A stretch of DNA of 64,000 nucleotides, taken from the NCBI RefSeq assembly GCF_023159225.1, contig NC_063166.1:79199785-79263784 (forward strand), in the 5' to 3' direction. Positions 20,226 to 31,575 of this stretch are shown here, in pieces. How positions within the stretch are numbered: the stretch's first letter is position 1; each line of letters starts with the position of its first letter. The notes beneath the pieces were generated by a model, which was not told the origin of the DNA, searched no databases, and saw nothing but the letters and a program-made list of their open reading frames with translations. The translations under genes were made by a program, and so were the position numbers. Origin of the DNA: Perognathus longimembris pacificus (lineage: Eukaryota > Chordata > Mammalia > Rodentia > Heteromyidae).

Positions 20226-21244
20226 GTCTGCGCAAGTCCACGTCATCCTGTTCTAGCCCAAACTTGTTGGGAACCACAGGACCCCCAAGGAGACTTCATT
20301 CAAGCGGGAGGCAGCTCCCGGAGGGGGCAGGGGCCCCAAGCCGCGTCCCTGCTCACAGGGTGGGCTGGGGAAACTGAGTCTCAAGGGGGCCAAGAGGCCT
20401 GGGGAAACGGAGGGGTCGGGCTTGGGGCCGGTGTGTCCCCCCCCTCCCGGGGCCCACCCCCTCCACGCGGCCACGGGGCTCCGCGGCCGGGCTCTGCGGG
20501 GGCTGCCCGCCACGGCTACCCCTCCAGACGGTTCTGCCATCAGCGTCGCTCCGGAAGCCAACCGCGCGGGGGAGGGGAGGACGGCAGGGCTCCGGCTCCT
20601 CCTCTGCCCCCCGCGGGGCCCAGGCCGCCGGATGCGCACGCCTGTGACCCCGGCTCGGCCCTCAGCCTCCCCACAGCCGGGATCACAGCTGCCCCTCCCG
20701 GCCTCCCCCGGCCCCCGCCGTGTCCAACGGGGAGGGGGGGGAGTGACCCCCATGGGGCCTGACCCCCAGCTCAGGGCCCCCGCCTGCCGTTCCTGGGGCC
20801 CCGAAACCCCACGGACGCCCCGTGCCCCGCCGCCTGCTGGCATCTCTGGGGCCAGACACGGGGGGCCCAACACCCCCAGCCTGTCCCGCCTCGAGCCCCT
20901 TGGGGTGTCCCCGCTGCTCCTCGGGCTTCTGTGAATGGAGGAGCCGGGGGGGGGGGGTCGGGACCCAGATCGGCCTCCCCGACGCCCCTCGGGGCCACAG
21001 AGATCTCGTGTCCGGGGCCCCCAAAGGGAGCCAGGTACACAGGGGCTAAATAGAGCCGGCAGCAGACGCAGCCCGGGCGCTGGGCGAGGGAGGAATCCCG
21101 GCAGGCTTCCCGGAGGAAGAGGCTGAGCGACGAGGGACTTCCGGGGACTCCGGGGGGACTCGGGGGTGGGAGGCCCCTCGGTGCCTGTGTTACAAGTCAT
21201 CTCCACGTAAAGGATGTGCGTTTCACAAACAACCACCCTCACGC

Positions 21245-21352
21245 GCGTGGCGTGGCGGCCATGGCTGTGATCCCAGCGCTCCGGGAGCTGAGGCCTGCGA
21301 GTCTCGAGTTCGAGACCAGCCTAGGCCACGTCGCAAGATCCTGTCTCCAATG
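21245..21352 (+). repeat. B1-like monomer
   Basis: GCGGCCATGGCTGTGATCCC, GAGTTCGAGACCAGCCTAGG and ATCCTGTCTCC match the B1/Alu left arm without a tRNA-like half. Confidence 0.8.
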
Positions 21353-22247
21353 AGCAGGCGCACGCATGGCGGCGATCCCGCCCGCTGGGGAGGCCGAGGG
21401 CTGGAGGATCGGGATGGGAGGCTGCGTCCTCAAGACCCCAGCTCCGAAACAACCAGCCAGACGCTGGGCTGGAGACGGGGCCCGAATGGCGCCGGGCCGG
21501 GCCGAACCCACAAAGAACCACGGCACTGAGGCCAGCGATGCCGCGCTGCTCTCTTCAACCCACGCAGGAACGCGTCCTCCTCCCTTGCTCAGACCTCACA
21601 CAACCGGCCCAACAGTCCGCCATCTTCCCCATCGTGCCGCCCGGCCACCGCTGGGCGGCGATTCAGAGCCGAGCTCCCCAGGGGAAATCGAGGCTGGGCT
21701 GGGCTGCACAGCCCCCCCCCCCCCCGCCGTGACCAGCGGAACACCTGAGGAGCGGAGCGGATGCCACACAGGCAGAGCCCGGGCTTTGAACTCCCGACGC
21801 CCTGGGTGCACCCCACCCCGGTGTGTGTGGGGGGGAGGGGGGGGTCCAGAGCCGGCATGGAGCTCAGCAAGTGTGTGTGAGAGAGAGAGAATGGGGCAGA
21901 CCAGTGTGGGGGTGCACCTGAGACACCCCAGGAGCTCCTGAGAAAGAACGGGGCCCCGTGAGCACGTGGTGTTCCCAAAACAAGTGGGGGTGCTGCGCCC
22001 GCAGGCCCCCGTGCAGTGCGGTACCCCGAGCGTCAACATCCTGGGCCTCTGTGGAGTCCCCGGGCTGCCCCCAACTTGCTTAACGCAGGTGGGAGCCCCT
22101 GCCCGAGCCACCAGCCCCCCGGCCCCCCAGCCAGCCCGAGGCACCCCGGGGGTCCCCCCTTCTCTGGTTTTGAGTGGAAGTTCTCTTCCACTGGCTCCTC
22201 ACCCTCAGAGTGGTAGAGACGTTTGTCTGAAACATAGGGAGACCAGC

Positions 22248-22418
22248 GCAGGGAGGGGGGAGGGCTGAATCCCTGGGGGGGCAGAGTGGGGCAGGGAGGG
22301 GGGAGGGCTGACCCCCTGGGGGGGCAGAGCGGGCAGGGAGGGGGGAGGGCTAACCCCCTGGGGGGGCAGAGCGGGCAGGGAGGGGGGAGGGCTGACCTCT
22401 GGGGGGGACAGAGTGGGG
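22248..22418. repeat. 43-bp G-rich tandem repeat, about 4 copies
   Basis: Unit contains GGGCAGGGAGGGGGGAGGGC then TGACCCCCTGGGGGGGCAGA. RIPOR3 5' intron. Confidence 0.92.
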
Positions 22419-22677
22419 ACAGGCCTCCCGCAGGGCCGTGTAGGGCCAGGGACCACACAGGGGCTGTGATTCACCCCCAAGACCTACGGGGGGACCTGGG
22501 TTCTGAGCCAATCCCGGGGCAGGAAGGAGGCCTGGGCGTCTCCAGAGCCGCCCGAGGCTGGAACTTTCCACCGGGAGTGCAAGGCCTCCGTTCCCGGCCC
22601 TGCGTGGGGTGCGGCTCCCCGCAGATGCACACGGAAGAGCGGAAGAGTTTGGATCACCCGTGGGGCGGGGCCAGCGG

Positions 22678-23532
22678 CTCACACCTGCACCCCGACCCCA
22701 GGGCCAGCGGCTCACACCTGCACCCCAACCCCAGGGCCAGCGGCTCACACCTGCACCCTGACCCCCAACCTCAGGGCCAACGGCTCACACCTGCACCCCA
22801 ACCCCAGGGCCAGCGGCTCACACCTGCACCCCGACCCCCGACCCCCAGGGCCAGCGGCTCACACCTGCACCCTGACCCCCAACCCCCAGGGCCAGCGGCT
22901 CACACCTGCACCCCGACCCCCGACCCCCAGGGCCAGCGGCTCGCACCTGCACCCTGACCCCCAACCCCCAGGGCCAGCGGCTCACACCTGCACCCCGACC
23001 CCCGACCCCCAGGGCCAGCGGCTCACACCTGCACCCTGACCCCTGACCCCCAGGGCCAGCGGCTCGCACCTGCACCCCAACCCCAGGGCCAGCGGCTCGC
23101 ACCTGCACCCCGACCCCAGGGCCAGCGGCTCGCACCTGCACCCTGACCCCCGACCCCCAGGGCCAGCGGCTCGCACCTGCACCCCAACCCCAGGGCCAGC
23201 GGCTCGCACCTGCACCCCAACCCCAGGGCCAGCGGCTCGCACCTGCACCCCGACCCCAGGGCCAGCGGCTCGCACCTGCACCCCGACCCCAGGGCCAGCG
23301 GCTCGCACCTGCACCCCGACCCCAGGGCCAGCGGCTCGCACCTGCACCCCGACCCCAGGGCCAGCGGCTCGCACCTGCACCCCCGACCCCAGGGCCAGCG
23401 GCTCGCACCTGCACCCCCGACCCCAGGGCCAGCGGCTCGCACCTGCACCCTGACCCCCGACCCCAGGGCCAGCGGCTCGCACCTGCACCCCAACCCCAGG
23501 GCCAGCGGCTCGCACCTGCACCCCCACCCCCA
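22678..23532 (-). repeat. 34-41-bp minisatellite, about 24 copies
   Basis: Each unit holds AGGGCCAGCGGCTC(A/G)CACC, TGCACC and a variable C-rich spacer (CCGACCCC and CTGACCCCCAACC variants). Most early copies read CTCACACCTG and later ones CTCGCACCTG. It lies in the RIPOR3 5' intron, about 0.5-1.4 kb downstream of the presumed first-exon donor. Confidence 0.96.
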
Positions 23533-23689
23533 GGAGGCGGAGCCTGAGGAGGAGCATGGCCCTGGCGGCGGTCAAGCAGACCAGGCTCGGCTCCAAGTGA
23601 CGGGCAAAGCACGGACGGGAGGCGCGGCTCGAGGGGGAGAGCGCCGGCCTGCAGGGGACAAGCGGAGCAAGCGCAGGGGCCCTGTGACA

Positions 23690-23750
23690 CGCGTTCACAC
23701 GCACGGACACACGCACGCACACGCGCATACACGCACACGCACGCACCTCA
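23690..23750. repeat. CA/CG-rich alternating tract
   Basis: Purine-pyrimidine alternation such as CACGCACGCACACGCGCA, a Z-DNA-prone sequence near the RIPOR3 CpG island. Confidence 0.8.
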
Positions 23751-24040
23751 CACCCTAGGTAGGCGGTGCATGGTGAGCCCCAGCCCTCGGGACGCCCGGG
23801 GTGCAGGGTGAGATCCTGCGGACCCCCCTCCCCTGAGGAGTTGGGGGGCGGAGGCCCCGGGGGCGAGGAGCCGGGGCGGTGAGGGGGGGGCGGTCCTCCT
23901 CCCCCGCGCACGCGCGGACACACCTGGCGCACACCCCAGCTGCACACGTGGCGCGCACCCGGCCCCCACGGCAGCGCGCGCGGGCGCTCACTCCCCGCGG
24001 GGTGCCCTCGGCCCCGCGAGCCCGGCGGCCACGCACTCAC

Positions 24041-24250
24041 CGGCGCGGGCCGGGCCCGCCGTCGGGGGCTGAGTCCCGCGGTCCCGCCGTCGGCCGCGCG
24101 CAGGGACGGGCAGGCCGCCTCCGGGTCCCGCTCCGGCTCCGGCTCCGGCTCCCGCTCCGGCTCCCGCTCCGGCTCCGGCTCCGGCTCCGGCTCCCGCTCC
24201 GGCTCCCAGCGCCTCCCCCGGGCCGGCGGCTCCCTGAGCGCCGCGTTATC
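24041..24250 (-). other. RIPOR3: Probable non-coding first exon of RIPOR3
   Basis: On the minus strand a consensus donor CGCCG|GTGAGTGCG lies at 24041/24040 inside a CpG-dense block. An upstream exon is required by the acceptor in front of the ATG exon at 13232. The block contains a CTCCGG-type hexamer run. The 5' limit and TSS are guesses, and alternative first exons are possible. Confidence 0.5.
24125..24212 (-). repeat. GGAGCC-type hexamer run in RIPOR3 promoter/first exon
   Basis: About fourteen hexamers of CTCCGG and CTCCCG on the plus strand. On the RIPOR3 strand it reads GGAGCC/GGAGCG. Confidence 0.93.
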
Positions 24251-24764
24251 GCCCGCGGCGGGGCGCAGGCGGCGGGGCCCGGGGCTCCCGGAAGCCGGCG
24301 GGGTCGGCCGCCCGCCCCGGATGCCGCCCGCCCGGGCTCTGGATCCGCTGATTGCGCCCCAGCCCCCGCGCCCGGCCCAGCCCGCCGGCCCCACCCCCGC
24401 CCGCGGCCGCCACCAGCGCCGTCGAGCCCGCCCTTAATCCCGGACCCCGCGGGGCTGCCGGCTCGTCACGGGTGGGGCCGGCTCCCCGGGGCGCCCCGTG
24501 CTCCCCCAGGACATCCCGTGCTCCCCCAGGACGTCTCGGTGCTCCCCGGGCCGCCCCGTGCTCCCCCAGGACGCCCCCATGCTCCCGCAGGAGCCGTCCC
24601 TGCTCCCCGAGAACGTCTCTGTGTCGTCCCCCCCAGGACCCCCCCAGGAGCAGCCCCCCTCCTCTCCTCCACCGGACCCCACCCTGAACCCCCCATCTTC
24701 CTCTCCCCCACACCTCCCGCTCTCCACTCCAGAGGAGCCGCTCAGGCCTCTTGTGACTGTGCGA

Positions 24765-24982
24765 GGCACTACCGGGACTTGAACTCAGGGCCTCACCCTC
24801 GCCCGGCTTCCTCACTCCAGGCCGGCGCTCTACCGCTTGAGCCGCGGCTCCACTTCGGGCTTTTGCTGGTTAATGGGAGATGAGAGCCCCTGGGACTTTT
24901 CAGGCTGTGATCCTCAGCCCTCAGCCCGCTGCGGAGGAGCCGGGATTACAGGCGTGAGCCCCTGTGCCCACCGCGGCCTTTT
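24765..24982 (-). repeat. Class B SINE
   Basis: Reversed dimer: GGGACTTGAACTCAGGGCC, GCTCTACCGCTTGAGCC, then GGGATTACAGGCGTGAGCC. Confidence 0.85.
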
Positions 24983-25124
24983 ATTTTATAACCACCTTAC
25001 TATTCTCAGGGCCTCACTGGCTTTGAACCGTGGTCCTCGGAGCTCAGCCCTCTGGGTGCCGAGGCTTACGGATGGGAGCAAAAAGAATCACACGTTTGCT
25101 GTGATCCTGTGCTTAATACTATTC

Positions 25125-25190
25125 TACTCTAATATATATTATATAATGTATTATAATAAATGTATATTATAACATATTATATATATACGT
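25125..25190. repeat. AT-rich (TATA)n stretch
   Basis: Alternating TA/AT sequence, sharply different from the GC-rich surroundings, next to a B1-like fragment. Confidence 0.8.
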
Positions 25191-25285
25191 GAGGCCAAGT
25201 TGGCCTCAAAGTCCTAGGCTCAGCTGATTCCCTGTGTCTACCTCCCAGGTAGCTGGGACTACAGGTGTGACCCACGGCACCTGGC
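25190..25285 (-). repeat. B1-like monomer
   Basis: Reversed arm with CAAGTTGGCCTCAAAGTCC and AGCTGGGACTACAGGTGTGA. Confidence 0.75.
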
Positions 25286-26002
25286 CAAGACACTCCTGCG
25301 TGTGTAACACACCCACCCACAGAGGATGAAGTTCCAAGATGGAGCACACTGGAAGCCGGAAGGAGGGTACAGATGAGCAGACGGGACAGCGGCCGCGGAG
25401 GAAGGGCTCGCCGCGCCCTCACTGCCACGTTGCATTTCGGGGAGCAGGAGCCCCGACGTGCAGGAGCTCTTAGTCCGTGCCATCAGGAGGGCTCAGGGGA
25501 GAAGCCCACCGCCGCCCTTGGAATGAGCCAGAAACTGGCAGGCCGCGCCCCCTCCCTCCCCCCCCCCCCCCCCGTGAGCCGGTGGGCCCTCAGCAGACCC
25601 GCGGGGAGGGCAGGAGGGAGGGGGGTCACTCCGCGGGAGGGGGGGGCGGCACACGGGGAAGGGGCTGCGCTACACAGGCGAGACGCGGCCGCCAGCTCAG
25701 CGGTTAGGGCGGGGCTGTGGAGAGGCCCCGTCCGCCTCCCAGCCTCCTGGGGGGCCTGGGGGGCTGAAGGAAGCCTGTAGGGGGTGCTGCGGGGTCCCGT
25801 CCTGGGGGGTCTGGGGGGCTGAAGGAAGCCTGCAGGGGGCACTGAAGGAAGCCTGCAGGGGGCGCTGTGGGGTCCCGTCCTGGGGGGCCTGGGGGGCTGC
25901 CGGATCCTGCACTGCCCCTCACGGGGCCCCGGAGCTGAGGGAAGTCCAGCATTGCAGCCCTGTGAGACCCAGGGTCCCCGTCCACACAACAATGCACAGG
26001 GC

Positions 26003-26205
26003 CCGGGCTGGGAAGGTGACCTAGTGGGTAGAGTGCTCGCCTCGCATACATGAAGCCCTGGGTTCGATTCCTCAGCACCACATACATAGAGAAAGCCAGA
26101 CGTGGCGCTGTGGCTCAAGTGGCAGAGTGCTAGCCTTGAGCCAAAAGAGCTTCCTGACAGTGCCCAGGCCCTGGGTTCAAGCCCTGGTACTGTGAGAATA
26201 GATAA
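26003..26205 (+). repeat. Class A SINE
   Basis: ID-like head GAGTGCTCGCCTCGCATAC with CCTGGGTTCGATTCCTCAG, then GGCGCTGTGGCTCAAGTGG and a (GATAAATA)n tail. Confidence 0.92.
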
Positions 26206-26522
26206 ATAAATAAGCTTGTTGCTATGCCCTTTCCGTTTCCTCCTTTAAAAAATATGTATTTCCTTTGTGGTTCTGAAGATGGAACCCGGGTTAACACGTG
26301 CTGGCCAAGCACTCTACCACTGAGCTGCATCCCGCCTTATTTAAACAGATTTTTAAATGAGCCAGAAACACAAATGCATAAACGCACACAAGGATTGCAG
26401 GGCAAGAAGGTGAGTGGGGCGAGGTGTCAACCCCGGGTGCATGGGGGTGCGTGGATGATTTCTGTGATGTTCATCCGACGCCTCTGGAGGCTTGGGATTC
26501 ACCTCAGCTAACAAGTTGGGGA

Positions 26523-26743
26523 GGGCTGGGAACGTGGCTTAGCGGTAGAGCGCTAGCCTAGCACGCATGAAGCCCTGGGTTCGATTCCTCAGCACCACAG
26601 ACACAGTAAAGGCCAGAAGTGGCGCTGTGGCTCAAGTGGCAGAGTGCTAGCCTTGAGCAAAAAGAAGCCAGGGACAGTGCTCAGGGCCTGAGTTCAAACT
26701 CCAGGACTGGCAGAAGGAAGGAAGGAGGGAGGGACAGAGACAG

Positions 26744-26790
<47 letters not shown>
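26523..26790 (+). repeat. Class A SINE with purine/GA tail
   Basis: Full dimer followed by AAGGAAGG, GAGACA and (GA)n repeats to about 26790. Confidence 0.92.
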
Positions 26791-26793
<3 letters not shown>

Positions 26794-28244
26794 GTGTCTC
26801 CAAGAAGCCAGCGTTGTCACTGTCACGCCTGCATTGGTGGCACCGGGACCCTAGCGAGCAGCGGGGTCATCGGGGCGCGTCCGCCTGACCTCTCAGGTCC
26901 CCGAGCCCCGCGCCCACCGCCCAGGACTCCCTGCCACCGGTGGAGAGGGCAGAGGGCACGGTGCCGCCGGCCATGGGGGAGGAAGTCCGGCGTCTGCTTC
27001 ACCAAGAAGAGTCCCTGGGGATCCCCCCCACCTCACCCCCACCCCCTGGGGTGGCCCGGGCATCTTCTCACACTCAGAAGCCTGGTCCCCCCCCCACATC
27101 CCCTGCTTCCCTCCCCCACCAGGGACACAGCCGCTGGCCGGAACCGTAAACAAGTGTGGGTTCAGCGGAGGAATGAAACCCTGGAATCCGGGAGTCTTAT
27201 CAGCCTGGGGGAGGGGGGGGTGAGCCGAGGCCTACGCCTGGCCCCCCCAGATGCCTGCCCCCCCCCGCATCCCCGACCCTGCAGGGCCCGGTGCAGGCAG
27301 CCAGTGAGTCCACTTGAGTAAGCAGCCGGTGCACGGCGTGCCCAGAGGGTCCCCGAGGACTCCGGGGTCCCCACAACGGCGACGGTCGTTTCCTCGCCAA
27401 GGCGAGAATCAAAGTGATCCCCGCATTCCCCGGATGACTGAAGAATTCCAGCTGTCCCCCCCCCACCCCCCACCCCCCCAGTTCAGGGCTTCTGCTTTAT
27501 CTCTTCTTCCTGACCACACCCCCGCCCGCGCCTTCCCCCCCCATGTGATACGAGCCTTCTGCACACGCACGCACGTGTGCACACACACGCACAGGCACAC
27601 AGGCCACGCCCCGGGGGCCCCCTCCGCGAAGCCGGCGCACAGCCCACGGCACGCGTGACGCACACGGTTTGTTTGGCTCGGCTGGGTTCGAAGCCGGCTG
27701 GAATTCACTTTGGGGGAAACAAGCTTTGTAACTTGTATCACAAGCACCGAGGCCTCGTCGGGAGCCGGGGTGACACCCAGCGACGGCAGCACACGCCGCA
27801 AGCCGGGGCCGCTCAGGAGGGTGGGCCCACAGATTCTTCCGCAGGCGACCTTGCTCCCCAAACACACCCCCCCCAGAAGCAGGGGAGGCTGGACCCCACA
27901 TCCCCCCCCACCCCGCCCCGGACACGTCCTCCCAGCCAGCTTACCCCACTCTGGGCCCCGTCCCGTGCGGACTCTGTTTAGTCCCTGACATTGGCGGGTG
28001 CCGATGCTCTGCATGGTTGTATTAACAACACCCCCCCCCATCCGCCCAACCCCTCTACGCATTCGGCGCCCTCACTAAGTGAGGGGGAAACTGAGGCAGG
28101 GAAGATGAACATTCTCGCCCAGGGTCTAAAGCTCAGAATGCACACAGACCACTATTCCATCTTCTCTCCCGCCACCCGGGGCCCGGCGCAGGCTGGGCAA
28201 GCGCTCGCTGGAGCCAGGCCCTCCGGCCCGGCAGGCCCTCCGCC

Positions 28245-28376
28245 CTGTTGTTTGTTGGGTTTTTGTTTGGTTTTTTTGTTGGAGATAGGATCTTGCCATG
28301 CAGCCCAGACAGGCTTTGAATTCACAATCCTCCTGCCTCAGTCCCTGGAGCACTGGTATGACAGGAATGCACCCCC

Positions 28377-28417
<41 letters not shown>

Positions 28418-28420
28418 AGT
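28245..28420 (-). repeat. B1-like monomer plus (CA)n
   Basis: Reversed B1: GGATCTTGCCATGCAGCCC and CAATCCTCCTGCCTCAG, then about 18 CA dinucleotides (28381-28417). Confidence 0.85.
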
Positions 28421-28597
28421 GCCCAGCCAGAGCCCAGGCTTTCACTCCACCAGCCCTGCTCTGGAACCGCAGTCAGAACCGGCTCAGGAGCCGGAGGTCA
28501 GGTCTATAGAACGGCCTGGAACACTCGGTCCCTTCAAGCTCCCCTTGCAGGTGAGTTGGGAGGGACACAAGACAAGGAGCACTAAGACAAAATAAGC

Positions 28598-28672
28598 CTG
28601 GGCTGGGGAGGCGGCTTAGCGGTAGAGCGCTGGCCTAGCAGGCACGAAGCCCTGGGTTTGAGTGAACCCCGC
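28598..28672 (+). repeat. ID-like half SINE
   Basis: GGCTTAGCGGTAGAGCGCTG and GAAGCCCTGGGTTTGAGTG; right half missing. Confidence 0.8.
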
Positions 28673-28917
28673 AGTCCATGCCCGCCTCCCTCCCCGCAGG
28701 GCTGAGCGAGACCTCCCTCGAGGCTCTGGCCTAGTTCGCCCACAGCATAGCAAAGCTGGAATCATCGTTTGCACCGCCCCAGGCGTGAGAACCCCAGCAC
28801 GCCCCCTCCGCGGAGCACGGAGCCCCCGTGGGCCAGGCTCCTCCTGGCCGTCCTGAGCTCGCTCCTGGGACACGTGTCCCCGCGGGGCTTTCTATTGCTC
28901 GTTCATTCTGTTCCGTT

Positions 28918-29142
28918 TGCGCCCGTACTGGGACTTGAACTCGGGGCCCAGGCACTATCGGCTTTCTCGCTCGAGGCTGGAGTGCTACCACGCGAGCCAC
29001 AGCTCTACTTTTGGCTTTGGTGGTTATTTAGAGATAAAAGTCTCCCAGACTTTCCCGCTTAGGCTGGCTTTGAACCACAATCCTCAGATCTTAAGATCCC
29101 GAGTAGCTGGGCGTACAGACAGACGTGAGCCACCAGCACCCA
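28918..29142 (-). repeat. Class B SINE
   Basis: Reversed complete dimer starting CGTACTGGGACTTGAACTC and ending ACGTGAGCCACCAGCACC. Confidence 0.88.
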
Positions 29143-29597
29143 GTTGTGTTGTGTATCTGATAGCTGACCGCACCAGACCTGGGGTAGGGCCGGCTGGGGA
29201 AGGAAATGGCGCGCCGATAAGATCAGTCATTCATACGATGTTTGCGAGTGAGGCACCGCGTCCCGGGCTGGGAGTGAAATGACAGGCATGTCACAAATCC
29301 AGCCCTCCGGGGCTCCGGGTCCCGCGGGGCGCAGACACCAGGGCAGACACAGGAAAGCAGGGGCGTGCCAACGGGGTTAAAGGCCGACCGGGGGCCACTC
29401 GGCAGTGGGACCGCGCCCAGGCCCCGCGCGCCCAGCTGAGGGACACAGGCCTGACGGCGCGCACGGCCAGAGCAGGGGAAAGGATGCCCGGGCCTGGCGG
29501 GCACCGCGGCCCACGCCCGCAGCCCTCGCCGCTCACGGAGCTGAGATCGGAGGACGCCGGTCAAGAGACCAGCCTGGACAGAGAAGCCTGAGACAGG

Positions 29598-29955
29598 GGC
29601 TGGGAGCATGGCTTAGCAGTTGCCTTGCACGCATGAAGCCCTGGGTTCGATTCCCCAGCACCACATATATAGAAAAGGCCAGAAGGGGCGCTGTGGCTCA
29701 AGTGGTAGAGTGCTAGCCTTGAGCAGAAAGAAGCCAGGGACAGTGCTCAGGCCCTGAGTTCAAACCCCAGGACTGGAGAAAAAGAAAAAAAAAAAAAGGA
29801 AAAGAAGAAAGGAGGAAAAATAGAGAGGGTGGGGGGAGAAGGAGGGAAGGAAAGAAGGAAGGAAGGAAGGAAGGGAGGGAGGGAGGGAGGAAGGAAGGAA
29901 GGAAGGAAGGAAGGAAGGAAGGAAGGAAGGAAGGAAGGAAGGGAGGAAGGAAGGG
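29598..29955 (+). repeat. Class A SINE followed by a homopurine/GGAA tract
   Basis: The dimer (29598-29780) runs into an A/G-only tail that becomes (GGAA)n at 29840-29955. The purine stretch is nearly uninterrupted from 29775. Confidence 0.93.
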
Positions 29956-30639
29956 CCGTGCGGGCCCCGGCCTGGCCCCACCGTGGCACAGCGTCTTCCA
30001 TGCCAGCCTCCTGGGGGGGAGCATGGCCGGTTGAGGCCCCCCGTGGCAGGACGGGTTTTCCTCTACAAGCGCCACAGTGGAGACCGGGCCAGGCCGGGCG
30101 GCAGCGCGGGCGCTGGGGGAGGAGGAGCCGCCCGGAAGAGGAATTCGGGAGGAGGGCGGCTGGAGATAAGCCTCCGCCGCTGAGGTCCCATAAGATAAGA
30201 TCCGCCACTCCGGTGGCCCCTGGAAGCCCTCCGAGGGGTGGCCTGGGAACAGAGCCTCCCCCCCACACCGCGGGGCCTGGGGCGGGGCCGGGGTGGGGGG
30301 CCGGGATCTGAGGCCACAGCTGCTGGGCCCTGGAGGATCCGTGGGGCGGCCGAAGAGCCCCCCCAGAGGCCCAGACTCCTCCAGCATGCAGAGGCTTTAT
30401 GAAATCACGGTCAATAAACTCCTTTCTCTCCCGGAGCCCCGCACCCCGGGGGCCTTGTTCCCAGAGTTCCATTGGCATGCCAACGCCTGACCCTCTCTGC
30501 TACTTTTTCAGAAAGATCTGCCGAGGGGGCGCGGAGGCCCCGGCGCCCCCCGAGGGTGGCTGCCCGCAACACCCCATCCTCTGGCCCCTGCCTCCCAACG
30601 GCTGCTTTGACACCTGGATTTGAATACATTTTTTTTTTT

Positions 30640-30830
30640 ATTTTCCCAGTCCTGGGCCTTGAACTCAGGGCCTGAGCACTGTCCCTGGCTTCTTTCTGCT
30701 CACGGCTAGCACTCTACCACACAGTGCCACTTCTGGCTTCTTCTGTGTATGTGGTGCTGAGGAATCGAACCCAGGGCTTCACACATGCTAGGCCAGCGCT
30801 CTACCGCTAAGCCACACTCATAATCCCACT
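30640..30830 (-). repeat. Class A SINE
   Basis: Reversed: CCAGTCCTGGGCCTTGAAC, TTTCTGCTCACGGCTAGCAC and AGGAATCGAACCCAGGGC. Confidence 0.92.
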
Positions 30831-30849
30831 ATTTTTGTGTGTGTGTCTT

Positions 30850-30940
30850 TTCCTTTTGGGTACTGGGGATCAAACCCAGGACGCTGCACGCGCGAGGCAA
30901 GCGCTTTGCCACCGAGCTCCATCCGCCCCAGCCCCGCGAA
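30850..30940 (-). repeat. ID-like monomer
   Basis: GGGGATCAAACCCAGGACGC then GCAAGCGCTTTGCCACCGAG and CAGCCC, the reverse of an ID head. Confidence 0.75.
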
Positions 30941-31479
30941 CCTTTCCTAGATGCACTTCACAAAAAGAAATGACTGAATCTTCACAGCTGGCATCCGCAC
31001 GGAGTGAAATAACAATTCAACCAATAGGATCTGGTCTGGGCGTCTGTTGCAAAGTCAGGGGTGACGGCCGGGGCTCGGATCGCGTCCCCCCGGTTAAAGC
31101 AGCCGTGGCGCGGGCGGACTCTGCGCTCGGCCTTCCCAGCGCCGCCGGGGCGCAGCCGCCTGGCCTCCGGCCTGCGAGGCCCCGTGCCCCCCGCTCCTCC
31201 CCCGGGAAGCTTGTTATTGACAGTCCCCGGGGTGGACACAGGTCACAGGGCGCGCGGGGACGGCTCCCAGCTCCACTGATCTCCCCGAAAGGGAAGCCAG
31301 GGTCCCACTGTGACAAAATCCCATGAGCCTCCGCAAGCCGCTCCGCCGGGGACGCCGGGTCGGCGGCCCCCACTTCCGGCTCAGCGGCCGGGAGCCAGGG
31401 CTGCACCCCGCGGGCCCTCGGTTTCCTCCTCCAACTGGGGCCTAATAATAGCATCTGTCCCCTAGGACCGACCCGCCGC

Positions 31480-31483
31480 CGGT

Positions 31484-31517
<34 letters not shown>

Positions 31518-31575
31518 CATCTGTCCCCTAGGACCGACCCGCCCTCTGCCGGTGACACACACACACACACACACT
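31480..31575. repeat. Two (CA)n tracts with duplicated flank
   Basis: CA runs at about 31485-31514 and 31554-31573. The flanks CATCTGTCCCCTAGGACCGA (31451 and 31518) are repeated, so the interval is a local tandem duplication of about 67-70 bases. Confidence 0.9.

Larger units (their letters stand above)
13232..24040 (-). other. RIPOR3 5' intron
   Basis: A 10.8-kb intron between the presumed non-coding exon and the ATG exon. It contains G-rich arrays, old SINE fragments, a (GAAT)n run and the 24-copy minisatellite. Unique GC-rich stretches with no recognised content include 13232-13900, 15900-16100, 16260-17200, 18250-18600, 19650-20190 and 20230-21230. Confidence 0.55.
23850..24480 (-). promoter_or_regulatory. 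RIPOR3: CpG-island promoter region, RIPOR3
   Basis: A dense run of CpG dinucleotides and GC boxes lies just upstream of, and across, the presumed first exon. There is no TATA box. A GC box next to a TAATCC homeodomain-type core occurs at about 24426-24440. It is the only large CpG cluster upstream of the RIPOR3 ATG on this strand apart from GC-rich minisatellites. Confidence 0.55.

Noticed and set aside
22982..24394. A 470-codon minus-strand frame with CRCEPLALG-like repeats
   Set aside because: The peptide repeat is a translation of the 34-41-bp minisatellite, and the upper part translates the promoter hexamers.
26003..26100. tRNA gene (A and B box sequences)
   Set aside because: The boxes belong to a class A SINE that recurs many times here; no cloverleaf with an anticodon stem is preserved.
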